DNA of 64,000 nt from Chinchilla lanigera (Eukaryota; Chordata; Mammalia; Rodentia; Chinchillidae). This document shows, piece after piece, positions 1 to 11,805 of the stretch (positions within the stretch are counted from its first letter, which is position 1; each line of letters opens with the position of its first letter). The notes beneath the pieces were generated by a model. That model made no database searches. It was not told the origin of the DNA and saw only the letters and a list, made by a program, of their open reading frames with translations. The position numbers were made by a program, and so were the translations under genes. Location of the stretch: the NCBI RefSeq assembly GCF_000276665.1, contig NW_004955473.1, positions 4,428,822 through 4,492,821 of the forward strand, read 5' to 3'.

Positions 1-868
1 TGATAAATTGCAGAGTTTGAGGAGTTATTGGGGGAGGAAATGGGTATGTGGGAGATTCAGATTGAATACACTTACTAACATTATATAATTGCATTTTGCT
101 TCTGTAGCTCTTCTGAGTTAAAAGCTGTATTGGCTACTGCACAGAATCTTATTCGTTTAGAGACTGGAAACTCCCTGACAGATCATCTTATAGCTATTTT
201 CTTTCCTGTTCCACATGCCAGGATGCTGCTTTGTCAAATAAAGCTATCTACAATAGACTTAATGGACCTTACCAAATAGCTTTTCTCCCAGAAGGTTTCA
301 ATTCATTTTAATTCAAGGACTTTTGTGCATTTTTCTTTCCCTCGATCGTATCTAATTCTGTTATCTCTCTTCTGTGGTACTCAACTGCAAAAATCCTGCT
401 CAATGTGAGCCAGCGAGAGGGTTCTGTTTTTGTCTAAATTAGCTACATGTTTTAGCCATCACTCTGTTCCAATTAAAAGCTTAAGCAACTAGATCTCAGA
501 ACTGTTTTCTCTCTATGCTACCAAACTTGAATTTTGGGAACCTATAATGTGTTTCTGGCTATATTTTACTTCCAAAAGAAAGTAAAATCATTTACCTTTC
601 CTTGCATTACCCACAAAATTTCTATTCTTCAAAAAATTCTGTATTAGATCATATTTGTGATGCAGTACTTGAGATATTCTCTTGCCTTCAAAGAAAGGAT
701 TGCTGTCCTCAAAGCACTGCACTGAAGAGAATCACATCAAAGCAAATCATGATATAGTGAAATTATTTCATTCTCTTGTTAACTGTGATGGAAAGTGCAT
801 GTACCCAGCAAGCATAAGAACAGCAGTTCCCTTTCAGCATCTACTTTCTGCCTTCTTCACTTAGACTA
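1..868. other. ENOX1 intron, no recognised element
   Basis: This stretch is AT-rich and unique-looking. The 60-codon open frame at 682-864 has no recognisable similarity. Confidence 0.6.
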
Positions 869-1035
869 GTGGTTCCCAGAATTGGTGTACTTCAGAAGCA
901 TTTGAGTTACCTTTAAAATTTTAGATGTCTGGGCTGCAGAATCTGATATAGTAGGTCTTCAGTGATGTTTAAGAATCTACATTTTGTCAGAGATCCTAAA
1001 TGATTTAGATGCTGGTGATCCAGGGAACATATATG
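869..1035 (+). mobile_element. MER5A-like hAT-Charlie DNA transposon remnant
   Basis: The sequence starts ACTAGTGGTTCCCAGAATTGG, similar to the terminal CAGTGGTTCTCAA end of MER5A. It also has the internal CTGGGCTGCAGAATCTGAT block and an ATTTAGATGCTGGTGATCC end typical of this non-autonomous family. Boundaries are approximate. Confidence 0.65.
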
Positions 1036-1199
1036 GAAATCAAACTAATTCTCCTTCATTGTTCCAGGCAAGGCTTTCTCTTCCCTTAGCACCTGGTCTC
1101 CTTCCTCTCCCCATCTTTTTACCACTATTCTCATTTTAAAAAGAATTTGACCAGTTTGTTAGAAAGCACTATGTCCTATAAACTAATAGAGTTATAAAT

Positions 1200-3060
1200 G
1201 TAAATTTGTATAGATCCACGTAAAATATAAGAAATGCCACTTGGTGCTAACCTGGAAGGTACTGATTAAAGTGCGACAAAGGCAAAAGATATCAGTGTGG
1301 GCCAGAGTGGTTGCAGTGAAAGATGAACAGGTTTGGATGAGAGGAGTAAAGGTAAAAAAGCATCTTGATGGGGGACTGTGGATATGCAAGGCTGAAAAAT
1401 GGAAATAACTATGATATATATAGGGGAGATGAAAGATTAAGTTGGCAAGATGGGCCCAAAGTCTGGGGGACAATGAATGCTAAGCTTAAATTCAGCACAG
1501 TTGGCAATATAACACTGTAAACACATCTTGAGCATGGTCCTAATATGATGAAAGCAACATGAATTATGTATTATGTATTTGGGAGATAATTTTGGTTTCA
1601 GAGAGACAAACCAGAGGCTTTTATAGGAATTGAGACGTGAAATGATATAGGTAGAGTGACAGCAACAGGAAGTGAGAAAAAAATAGTAGACCAGAAAAAA
1701 AGCAATGGAGAGTATGAAGTTGAAGATGTTAGGGGTTGTTTTTAGAGCAAGAGACTAAAACCCTTACTGTGAGAATTGATGTAGATAATGAAGACAAGGA
1801 AGGAACCCACAATGAGTCTAAGTTTTCTAGCCTGGGAAATTGGGGGGTTGGTGGTTATATTGGTTCAATAAAGCTGCCATGACAAAGCACCACAAATGGG
1901 GAGGCTTAAACCACATGTACTTACTATTTCACAGTTCTGGAGACTTGAAGTCCAAGATCCACATGTCAGGAAGGTTGGTTCCTTATGAGGAACAATCTGT
2001 ACCATGCCTTTCCTCTAACTTCTGTCATTTCCCAGAAATCTGGAAATTCTTGACATACAGGTGCATTACCCCAACTCCACCTTCGAGTTTATACAGCATT
2101 CTGCCAGTGTGCATGTCCCTCTCTATGCCAAGTTTCTCCTTTCTATGAGGACACCAATTTTATTGAGTTAGGACACACCCTAATGACTGCATTATAACTT
2201 GATAGCCACTGTAAATACCGTTCCCAAATAAGGTCAAATCCTTAGCATTAAACATATCAGTTTTGGGAAAGGCAATAGAACTGGCTTGAATGGACTGATA
2301 GCACTGATTGGTACAATACAAGGAGTTTGGCTTCAGTTCACAGATAGTTAGGAAGCAGGCAGGAAGGATTTGTATTCAAGTCAGAGTTGAAGAAAGTAGA
2401 AGGAATAGAAGATGGTGCCAGAGAGGTATTCATTCACTGGAACCCTGAGAAGGAGAACAAATGACTATGACAGCCAAGTGAAAGAAAGAAAAGAGATGAA
2501 TGTAGAACTTTGGTGAGCTACCAACAGTGTAAAAGAATGAAAGGGGAAAAGTTAGCATAGAAGTTAGAAAAAGAGAATTCTGCGAGGCTAGAAAAAAAAG
2601 TGGATTGTAAAAATCAAGAAATTTTCTAGAAATAGGAAGTAACCAACATTATCAAATGTTACAAAGAAGAAAGGAGTTGAGAGAAAGAGTGTTGACCAGG
2701 AAATCTGTTAGTAGAATGATGGAGACAGGGACAAAATACACCATTAATAAGAAAGTAGACAAAGACCTCAAGTCAGGAAGTTGGGTAAGAAGCGGAAACA
2801 AACACAGGTATTATAAGTGAAAAATAGAACTGATAACAAGTTAAAGTGAAGTTGTTTTTGTTGTTCAATGAAAGGTTAGGATGTCGTGAGGAATGTGAGG
2901 GTGAAATGCTAGAGAATAAAAGAGTACTTAAAAAGAACTATGGAAGTGAAACCCTAGAAAATAAGAATGGAAAGTGATCCAAATCCAGAAGGAATTTGCC
3001 TTATAAAGAGAAAAGTGTTCTTCCTCTGAGATAAGAGAAGAAAATCTGAAAGATATATAG
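1200..3060 (+). repeat. Long ancient mammalian repeat, split by an MLT1 LTR
   Basis: Purine-rich (A/G) sequence with phrases such as AATGAGTCTAAGTTTTCTAGCCTGGG recurs, diverged, elsewhere in the window (32776-36830, 40545-42790, 62020-64000). It is a low-copy, mammal-wide repeat several kilobases long that I recognise by texture but cannot name with certainty. The MLT1 LTR at about 1846-2265 interrupts it. Confidence 0.4.
1846..2265 (-). mobile_element. MLT1-type MaLR LTR
   Basis: The + strand reads as the reverse complement of an MLT1 LTR: GCTGCCATGACAAAGCACC, then GGCTTAAACCACATG, TTTCACAGTTCTGGAGACTTG, AGTCCAAGATCCACATGTC, and near the end AATAAGGTCAAATCC. It is old and diverged. Confidence 0.7.
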
Positions 3061-3296
3061 ACATATATTACTCAGGCTTCTCCATACAGTAATAGATTGA
3101 TCATCTATTGATTATAGAAATTATTCAGAAATGAGACCATGAGTGAGGAATAAATCTGGAATAACTGCTGTGGGCTGTATGGAAGGAAAAAATCAGTGAG
3201 ACTTGAGGGACCCATCAGCATTGGCCAATGTGAGTCTTTATTGCTCTAGCTACCTACATCTACAACTTCCTATAAAAGTTGTCTGAAGCCAGGTTT

Positions 3297-3373
3297 GGAG
3301 GTGCATACCTGTAACCCCAGGTATACAGGAAGCTGAGGCTGGATGATTATAAGTTTCAACACAGCCTAGGAAA

Positions 3374-3408
<35 letters not shown>

Positions 3409-3672
3409 TCTTTTTGAGACAGGGTCTCGCTATGCAGTTCAGTCTGTCCTTGAGCTCACTTTGTAGCCCAGGCTGGTCTTGAACTCGCAACAATCCTCCT
3501 GCCCAGTCTCCCGAGTGCTGGGATTACAGGCATATGCCACCACCCCCAACTCTTTGGAAACTTAGTAAGACATTTTATCAAAAGAGAGAGAGAGAGAGAG
3601 GGAGGGAGGGAGGAGGCTGGAGATGTAGCTCAGTGTGAAGACCTGGGTTCAATCCCCAGTACTAGAAAAAAA
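3297..3672 (+). mobile_element. B1-dID composite SINE, interrupted
   Basis: The left B1-like half (GCCAGGTTTGGAGGTGCATA, 3297-3374) and the right ID-like half (GGCTGGAGATGTAGCTCAGT at 3614, ending GGTTCAATCCCCAGTACTAG) are parts of one dimeric SINE. A second B1 of opposite strand (3376-3551) sits between them, and a GA/GGGA tract (3581-3615) links the halves. Confidence 0.7.
3376..3551 (-). mobile_element. B1-type SINE with 32-base A tail (poly-T on + strand)
   Basis: A run of 32 T residues (3376-3407) is followed by TTTTTGAGACAGGGTCTCGC and then by the B1 body in reverse. The body has an internal duplicated segment (GAGCTCACTTTGTAGCCCAG), as in other B1 copies of this window, and ends at GGGATTACAGGCATATGCCACC. 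The long uninterrupted tail suggests a fairly recent insertion. Confidence 0.85.
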
Positions 3673-6093
3673 AATCTCTGAGGCCCAGGGCCCAGGATAA
3701 AAAACAGAGAAAATTGAGTCAAGTGACCATGATTTAGGGATCAACATGGTAAGCCCCACCAGAGAGTTTCAAAAGCCTGAAGGCATACAAGGTTCTGAGA
3801 AGTTTGCAATGCAATCTGTTTAGGCAAGGAACTATTAATGGTGTGAGCAACACTGGCAACTCCAAGAGATTAAAGATCCCAGCAAGGAAAGACAGCAGAA
3901 TCTTAGAGAAACATGGGACAGTGAGAGAATTGGCAGATGAGGGTTCTGTATGAGAAAGAACTTTAGAGATCTCAAGTGGAACCCGTGAGATCTGTGTTTC
4001 ACCGCATGCTTGCAGAAGACAGATTGTAGTGGAGATAATGAGGTGTAGGAACAATGAAAGCAAGGCATTATGAGGTCAAGGAACCCACTTAAGGTTTGGC
4101 TGAACTGGTTTGCAGCCACCTAAATGGGTTATACTCACACGATCTTCCCTTCTTTCTATTCTTTGTCCTTTTTAGCTTTTTCTTTTACCAAACGATGAGT
4201 CTCAAAGTTTTCTGAGTCTTGAGAGGAATATTGTACATTCTTTCTTCCTCTTCCTCTTCTTCTTGAGAGGACTATTGCACATTTTTTAGCATTTCCTCTT
4301 ATAACATTTCGTAAAAGTGGCTGATACCCTGAATTTACTTCTATTACTTTGTGGGTTTTTTTTTTTTTTTTTTGCATCATTGGAGAAGCCTATATATTAA
4401 TGTTTTAATGGCACAAAAGTCCTTTTTGATCTTTTGTGCAGAAACATGTCTGGGATTTTGCTCTTAGTGGCTCCTCTAGAAGCAGGTGTTCACAGCTGCC
4501 TTTGTACTTTCATACTGCCACGATGAACTGGCAGCCTTCAGATCTGAGGAGCAATCCCCATAAAGAGACACATTTTCCCAAATAGGAAATAGTCAAAAAG
4601 GAGAAGCTGAGAACTAATGATGTCAGGTTATGAATACATTCACCGTTCCATGCTCTTTAATATCAGGGCCGATGGATTCACCTATTCAAGCATATTATTA
4701 AAAGGTAATATTGAACTTTTTGATGTTCTGGCAATGTACAAAGGACTCCAGCTTCAAACATGGGCCCAATTAATATTAAGTCTATGAAAGGAAATACTTA
4801 GTGTCCTCATTAAAATGACAAAACCCTCATTTCAGGGAGTGAGACACATTTTTAGGGAAGGTCCCCACAGTAGCTTTATAGGTGATCACAATTTTTTTTT
4901 CTTAATGACAGTTCCAAACTGGGAAGATTATTATCGCCTTCCACTTGACTGCCGGTATCCATCCATTGGTGTTCATCAGCATCCCGTACCCCCCAGGCAG
5001 AACAGAAGCAGTCTCCTCTCATTTTCTGAGAGGGAAAATATGTTCACATATAAGCTCAAGGACACACCTCTAAATAGGCCCCTAAATCTCTGCCCTTTTC
5101 TCATCCTTGGATCTCCATATAACATGTAGAATGTGAGCATAGTCACTGGCCAGCAGTGCAAGAAGGAACAAAAGAAGGAAAATGAAATACTACTATTTTG
5201 TGTTGAACCATGTGGATTGTCAAAGAACAAACAAGAAAATCATGGCAGAAATAAATAACTGCCCATCTGAAAGGTCACTTAATTTATAGAGTAACCTGTG
5301 TGTTATTTACCTAAACTTTAGCTCAAGAAGCTGTCCTTGGTACTTACCAAGTACTTCTTCCTGTTTTGGTGGATGGTTAATGTTCCTTTTCTATACAGTT
5401 TTGTATATATAATCACATTCATTTGTAGCATCTTCCTTTGGTACTGTGCTTATTAGGAACACTGCCTGTCTGATGAAAAGTATCCCAGCCACTGGGAAAT
5501 AGCAACGGTAGATCATATTTAGAGTGCTAGGAATCTAGGTCTCTGTGTAATTGCTTACTTTTCAAAGACATAAAATGTGTGTGATTACATTACTAGTTAA
5601 AATCAGTAATAGACACAAACATGAAGTGAGAGTGTCATGCCAAAGGTCTTTTGTAATTTTTTAAACCAAAAATGTGGGATTTAAAACTGCTATATCAAGA
5701 TAAGTGCATGGCCATCCATAGAAAACAAATGTAGACACTGAGAATGTCTCACCATTACGAGAAGATATTTCTAACCAGAACCCTTCCTCTTACATTACCA
5801 CTGTCTGCGTTGGATAGACAATCTGATCTCAGCAGCCTAATTCAGTACCTAAAAGTTACAGGAAACCCCTCAATTTCAAGGCATTGAACTAAAGCCAATG
5901 TCTCCCTTAAGGCAGCTTCTTTTAGGAGTATGGAATGTTTTGCCCTCGAAATGTAGTTCTCTTCTATATCTTTCATCTTTGTAAATCACAGCTTCTTTCT
6001 ATTACTTATGTTGAAGATGGATCTTGTCTTTGATATCCGTTTAGAAAACTTTTTCCACCATTTATTGACTAATAATTTTAATGATTTGATTCC
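3673..6093. other. ENOX1 intron, no recognised element
   Basis: No repeat family or gene was recognised over 2.4 kb. A T-run at 4355-4372 and some purine-rich stretches are the only low-complexity features. Confidence 0.5.
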
Positions 6094-6710
6094 CATTATT
6101 TTTCTTTTTTTATTTTAAAGATAAAAGAATGAAAACATTAACAAACACACAGACATAAACAAAACAACATAAAAGCAATAAAGAATTTCAGACAAGGTGA
6201 TAAGAAATTAACAATGGTTGTTGTATTACATATTGTTATCTTCAAATTGGTTACTCAGATAAACAAATATAGGCATGTAAGATTGATCAATTAAACATTA
6301 ACTGTTCCTTTCCATAAAGCAATAGAAATTAGTACTACAATTAGGTAGCTTGTGTATACATATATACATATTTTTCCCTTCTTTCTTTCTTTTCTCATTT
6401 CCCTTGCCCCAGTTGTTCTATCCTTTTGAGCACTTTCTTTCCCTTTCACAATATCCATTGTACCTTTTAGATTTTATTTACTCTTTAAATTGTGGAAGCA
6501 ACCCAAATGCCCATCAACTGAGGAATGGATTAAAAAGATGTGGTATTTTTATAGAATGTAATATTTCTCAGCTATAAAGAAAGATAAACTCGAGGATTTT
6601 ATTGGTAAATGGATGCAACTAGAGACCATACTCATAAGTGAAATAAATCAGACTCACATATATAAACATCATATTGTCTCCCTAGTGTGAGATCTCATTA
6701 TTTTTCTTTT
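6094..6710 (-). mobile_element. LINE-1 insertion with 5' inversion and 15-base target duplication
   Basis: The two flanks carry the identical 15-mer CATTATTTTTCTTTT (6094-6108 and 6696-6710). Between them, 6109-6484 is the LINE-1 3' UTR on the minus strand, while about 6485-6690 is the end of ORF2 on the plus strand (CCCAAATGCCCATCAACTGA through CTCATAAGTGAAATAAATCA). The same two segments are contiguous and co-oriented in the LINE-1 at 35370-36303, so this copy arose by twin priming. Confidence 0.88.
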
Positions 6711-6876
6711 ACTATACACCACTCAAAGTCCTTTCCTGTTGCTGAGGAAGTCCATATCTTTGTCAAATTTCCCTTTAAACTTTGTATATACTTAGTAAAC
6801 CAGTTTACATTCCTGATCCATGTAGATAATATCCGTTTTGTAGGCTTTTTGTTCTATTAATAATCAAGAAAAGCTG

Positions 6877-6968
6877 GCCTGGGGATGTGGCTTGGTGGTA
6901 GAGCACTTGCTGAGCAAGCACAAGACTCTGACATCAATTCCAGCACTGCAAAACATGCGAAAAAAAAG
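6877..6968 (+). mobile_element. ID-type tRNA-derived SINE
   Basis: The sequence GCCTGGGGATGTGGCTTGGTGG, with A-box-like and B-box-like (CATCAATTCCAG) remnants and an A-rich tail, is a diverged ID element. Confidence 0.7.
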
Positions 6969-7139
6969 GAATAAACTACAAATATGTCCATTAACATAGT
7001 GTATAAACAATAAAGGTTAATAAAGTCACGTGATTTTTATCATAGTCATAAGCCTCCAACATAGAAGATGCTCACTAAATGTTAAATTAATGAAAAATAT
7101 TCTGATTAATTAGTGAAAAATCTTATAAGTAAATATTTT

Positions 7140-7363
7140 GGCAGAGTACAGTGGTACAAACCTGTAATTCCAGCATTCTGAGAGGCTGAGGCAGGAGTAC
7201 AGTACTGCAACACTGACGCCATCCTAAGTAGCTTAGCAATTTAGCAAAACCCTGTCTCAAAATAAAAAAATATAATATATTTTTATATTATACATAAAAT
7301 GAGGGCTGAGAATGTAGCTCAGTGCAAAGGCCCTGGGTTCGATCTCCATTACCACAAAAATAG
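7140..7363 (+). mobile_element. B1-dID composite SINE
   Basis: A B1 half (CCTGTAATTCCAGCATTCTG, GAGGCTGAGGCAGGAG, CCCTGTCTCAAAATAAA) is followed by an AT-rich linker and an ID half (GGGCTGAGAATGTAGCTCAG, GGGTTCGATCTCC) ending in an A-rich tail. Confidence 0.8.
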
Positions 7364-7439
7364 AAATAGACTTTATAATTTTTAACTTGAAAAATGCACC
7401 TAAGCCTACAAGTAGTTAAGTTTAACCCAGGTATCCTCA

Positions 7440-8720
7440 TGTGTCTTTAATTTTTTATGAATAGACTTTATTTTTGAAGCAGCTTAAGTTCATAGCAAAA
7501 TTGAGCAGAAAGTAGAGTTCCTATATAATCCTTGTCCTTATCAAGGAAGTCTTCATTATGATCATCCTCTTGCCCCAGAATAGTACATTTGTTTCAGTAA
7601 ATGTGCACTGACACATCATTATCACCTAAAGCCCATAGTTCACATTAGAGTTCATTTTTGGTGTTATACATGCTGTGGGTTTTCAAAAATGTAAAGTAAC
7701 GTGGGTGTTCCATGGTGCTATCATAAGAACAGTGTCAGTGCCCTAAAAGCCCTCTGTGCTCTACCTGTGCTTCACCCTACCCTCTCTGCTAACCATTGGA
7801 AACCACTGTCGCTTTACTCTCTCCACAGTGTTGGTGTTGCCTTTTCCAGAACATTACATAGTTGGAGTCATGTAGTACATACCCTTCTCGAATTACCTTC
7901 TTTTAGTACAGTGGTGTGCATGTAAATTTCCTTCATGTATGTCAATGGTTTGATGTCTCATTTCTTTCTGGCACTGAATAATATTCCATTCTCTGGATAT
8001 ACCACAGCTTATTTCTTTGCCAACTGAAAGATATCTATGTTGCTTCCAAGTTTGGACAATTATGGATAAAGTTTCTGTTATTGTTCAGATCCGAAATGTC
8101 CCCCTAAAGGCTCATGTTGAAGGCTTCATCTGCAGTGGATCAGTGTTCAAAGCCAGGGGCCTGGGAAGGATACTGGATCACGGGTGCTTTAACTTCATCA
8201 GTGGATTACTGAATTCAAAATCTGATGACATGGGAGATGATGAAAACTTCAGAAATGGAGCTTAGTTGAAGGGAGGGAATCATAGGGGTGTGCCGTTGGG
8301 ATCAAATCCTCAATCTTCCTCAGTCGTATCCAGTCTAGTAATGGCCCATCAAAGGCACTTTCATTTCTGCTACAGTACTTTTGATCTCTAGCATTTCTTT
8401 TTTATTCTTTCTTAGAATTTTCGTCTCTCTGCTTATATTATTTATGTGTTCTTGCATGCTATTTTTCATTAAAGCCCTTCAAATATTCATTGTAGGTTTT
8501 TTAAAGTGTCCCAGTCCAACATACTTGCCATATCTGTATCTGTTCTGATGTTTTTCTGTATCTTCAAACTGTGGATTTTGCCCTCCAGAATACCTTGTAA
8601 TTTTTATTGGAATCCATACATGATATTCTGGTATAAAGAACTCCAGCAAATAGGCCTTCATTTGCATGGAAGAAGGAGAAACGTTCTCTTGTACTCTAGT
8701 CGGTGGTTCTCAGTCTTTTG
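7440..8720 (-). mobile_element. Old LINE-1 (L1M-type) fragments on the minus strand
   Basis: Bases 7440-8084 resemble the reverse complement of an old L1 3' segment (AATAATATTCCATTCTCTGGATATACCACAG). Bases 8336-8720 (CTTTCTTAGAATTTTCGTCTCTCTGCTTA, CAAACTGTGGATTTTGCC, CCTTGTAATTTTTATTGG) are typical of old L1M sequence in reverse. An LTR fragment lies between. Confidence 0.55.
8085..8335 (+). mobile_element. MaLR-type LTR fragment
   Basis: The sequence AAATGTCCCCCTAAAGGCTCATG, a mid TCATCAGTGGATTACTGAATTC and a GATGACATGGGAGATGATG region are consistent with the 5' half of a MaLR LTR. It has no identifiable 3' end. Confidence 0.5.
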
Positions 8721-10062
8721 GTGAATCTGTGTTCTGGACTGTGAACTCCATCAGCACTTCTTAGTTTTGTTTCCCCTACTCTTAGGTGGGACATGACTGG
8801 AAGGAGCTGGAGTTGAGAATTCCCCTTCCCCCAGGTCAAGTATACTCTTTTAAAACCCCAGCAAGTTAGGTTCTGGTAAAATAATATCCTCTGAAGGCAG
8901 GCCTTGTTATAAAAAACAGAATGATCTGAAATACAAAATAGATAATACAAAACAGGGAGGTAGAGCTTTTTCAAAAGGAAAAGGAACCAAGAGATGGACG
9001 GGGAGAGGAAAAAAAAAGAAGTAAGATGTGTTCTGTGCAATACCAACTCCCTACAATGAATGTGATCATCATGTATTAAAAACATATGCTAAAAAATTTT
9101 AAAAGTAAAACAATGCTCAGGCATTTCAAATTTCAAAATGGTTATTTACAACTCTCCTGCTGGATGCAGAAGAAAATTTTTTTGATATTCACTGTGAGGA
9201 CCTGGTAGAGCCCTTGGAAGCAAAACTCAAAAAAGTGCCTCCTACCTTAAAGATTTTAACTCACAGCCTTGTTCATTTAGAGCTTCCAACAGCTGGTCAA
9301 TTGCATTTTAATTTTATCCTTGAGGTTCCCTTGGAGGTTTCTGCTTATGGGTCCTTGTGATTTGGTACATTCACCTGTTTGTATCTCTAATTTGGTGGGC
9401 AGAGGTTTGACCCATAACCTCACTTTTCTGATGGATATAAAAAGACTTGTTGATTTTTCAGTTTCCTTAGCATTTTTACTTACTGTTATCACAAAGTAAG
9501 AACTTTTCATAGCCTCACATACTGGACTAGAAACCAGAAATCTTACCTCTTAATTTAAACATTTACTTTTTTTCTGCAAGACTAGTCAATACTACATTCT
9601 TTAAAAACATCTTTCAGCAAAATTACTGTGTAGGCAGTAGTCATTTCAAGGAAATTAGTCCTGTATTTTATTATTACAGGGCTCTTATTTGCTGCATTTC
9701 AGATAAAAGTAACTAATGTTCCTTGGAAATATCTTGGCATATTCAGGGTGGTAAATATGAACCATGGGACGTGAGGGTGATCTGGCTGTGATGTCTGTCA
9801 CCCATTGATCCCAAGAGTTGAATATGAACCCTGATGACTTTTGTGTGTTAGAAGCCTGGTTCATTCGCAAAAATGTACCTTTGCACTTCTGTGCCTATTT
9901 CTTATTGCCATGGCCGACTCAGACCTGAAGTTCCTCATCAAAAGGAATTTTATACATATTAATTTAAAGTACCAAGTTTTCATAGTACTCAGGTGCACCA
10001 CAGAGAAATCTGGGCATATGGTTTAACATTTACCACTGATTATTTTAGCCTTAGTATCACAG
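8721..10062. other. ENOX1 intron, no recognised element
   Basis: No repeat was recognised apart from short A- and T-rich runs. The acceptor of the first exon in the window is at the right edge. Confidence 0.5.
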
Positions 10063-10230
10063 GCAGAGGCTCTCAAAGAAGAAAATGACAGCCTTCGTTG
10101 GCAGCTAGATGCCTATCGCAATGAGGTAGAACTACTCAAGCAAGAACAAGGCAAAGCCCACAGAGAAGATGACCCAAGCAAGGAACAGCAGCTGAAACTC
10201 CTGCAACAGGCCCTACAAGGAATGCAGCAG
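10063..10230 (+). CDS. ENOX1: ENOX1 coding exon, fifth from the end (coiled-coil)
   Basis: The exon is 168 bases, or 56 codons, and is preceded by a TATCACAG acceptor and followed by a GTATAG donor. Both borders are in phase 0. The translation opens AEALKEENDSLRWQLDAYRN and continues through an acidic and glutamine-rich helix ending ALQGMQQ. Regularly spaced leucines and many E, K and Q residues indicate a coiled coil, which in the ecto-NOX family lies C-terminal to the RRM and probably supports dimerisation. A second AG at 10047-10048 would add five in-frame codons (A-L-V-S-Q). The acceptor at 10061-10062 is preferred because the sequence then starts at the family's EALKEEN block. Homology is clear; the exact start could be shifted if the upstream AG is used. 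Confidence 0.93.
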
Positions 10231-11478
10231 GTATAGCCATTTTGGTTTTCTGCACTTTTTGGAAGAGTGGCACCAGTTCTTCACCTATAAAAGGGGTCTC
10301 CTGCAAGAAAATAAAATATCAAATCTGCTATTTTTCTTGATGTTGTAGTTGCTGGCATGGCCAAGGAAGGGAGTATGTGATACTGTTAATGCAATAACCA
10401 ATATTCAAAAAATAAGCATTCAATGAAATGCTAAACATTAAAATTACATTGGACACGATCTTCTCTTTTCTTTGTGCTTCAGAAGGTATTTTGGGATCCA
10501 GATAGGATCTCAGTGGCCTTATGAAGAACATCAATTATTTAAATATGAAAGAGTACTGATTAGTAAGTATTTAGCTGATAGACAAGTAATGTCAACTTTA
10601 AGGAGGACTGGCAAGAATACTATCCTCGATTTGAGTGGGAATGGGGATATTATGGGTCAGTAAGTCTGAGTGCTTTGGGTACATTATACCAATTTGTTTT
10701 TATATTGTTTTCACAATCATTTATGTCAATGAGCTTACTTGTATGTAATTCCAAGTTTGAAATGTAAAGTGATATAAGTGCATCCAACTGCATCAGGTAA
10801 TAGGTGCTTAATACCTAGAAGTTTGATGTAACTATCACCACAGTGAACCCACAGCTTAAAGGATATCAATATCTGCTTTCATTAAAGTAAAAGAGGAGTG
10901 CTTCTTAGTAAGGATTCCTCTCCTGTCATGCCAGACTACCAGCCATTTTCTGTACAATTTAAATTGTGCAATAATTTTTAACTTTATGCCCTGGAATTAT
11001 CTAGGCAAAGATAATTGCTGTTTGGAAATTATAAATGATGAGCAGGGAATCTCTTCTGGCTCTAGCCAGCCCCGTGTTATTACTTCTGCCACCCCTGTCT
11101 TCCTGTGTGACAGGTAACATCACATTAATATCTCACCTTTCCTATTAGCAAAATGTGTGAAGTAATGCTTACCTTCCTTTAGTGTCACCACGGAGTTTAA
11201 TTAGAACACATAAATTATACCAAACAACTTTAACTATACACATTATGCTCTGTTTTTCAGCTCTTCCAATAGTCTTTTGCAAGCCTTTGAAATCTAAGAC
11301 TTCAGAAACATTTTTATTTTGTTTTCTCCTCTCCAACACTGATTTTGAAATCGTTAAACATAAGAACATTTCCACCACTTAAATGCAATTTGGAGATAAT
11401 GAACATTTTTCATTTCATCACTTCAAAGACCTCAGAGAACTAGGTCTCTACCTCCTAAAAATTAATTTCAGTCATTTG

Positions 11479-11568
11479 AATTTCACTACCTCTTATTGGG
11501 AAATAGCTTTGTAATCAAGGTAGTTAATTTCACTACTTTTTATTGGGAAATAGCCTTGTAATCAATGA
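11479..11568 (+). repeat. 47-base tandem duplication in an ENOX1 intron
   Basis: AATTTCACTAC begins at 11479 and again at 11526. The following TTATTGGGAAATAGC and TTGTAATCAA blocks repeat with only a few substitutions. Confidence 0.85.
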
Positions 11569-11624
11569 TAAAATTTCTCCCATCTTATTTTAAAAGATGT
11601 GTAGTACAATAGGTGTTTAAGAAC

Positions 11625-11805
11625 ATGAACTCTGGGTTTAACCTAGCCTAGTTTTAAGTATAGCTGTGCCACTTCCTATCTGAATGGCCTTAGGGAAGCC
11701 ACTTCACCTCTCTAAGCCTCGAAGATAATAATATAAGGTTATTTTGAGGCTTACATTAGCTCCTTCACAATGGTTAGCATATATTAGGCCCTCAACAAAT
11801 TATAT
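11625..11805 (+). mobile_element. MIR SINE
   Basis: The core TGTGCCACTTCCTATCTGAATGGCCTTAGG, CACTTCACCTCTCTAAGCCTC and the CCTCAACAAAT end match the MIR layout. Confidence 0.7.

Noticed and set aside
1192..1473. 93-codon minus-strand open frame
   Set aside because: It lies in the long ancient repeat, and its Phe/His/Ser-rich translation is the reverse of a purine-rich tract.
10048..10062. Alternative upstream acceptor that would extend the first exon by five codons
   Set aside because: The extension stays in frame but is not part of the family's EALKEEN start block. The downstream AG is preferred.
10472..10663. 63-codon open frame after a pyrimidine-rich tract and CAG, ending near GTAAGT, as a possible alternative ENOX1 exon
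   Set aside because: It has no similarity to ecto-NOX sequence, and the exons at 10063 and 12233 join in frame without it. Only transcript data could revive it.
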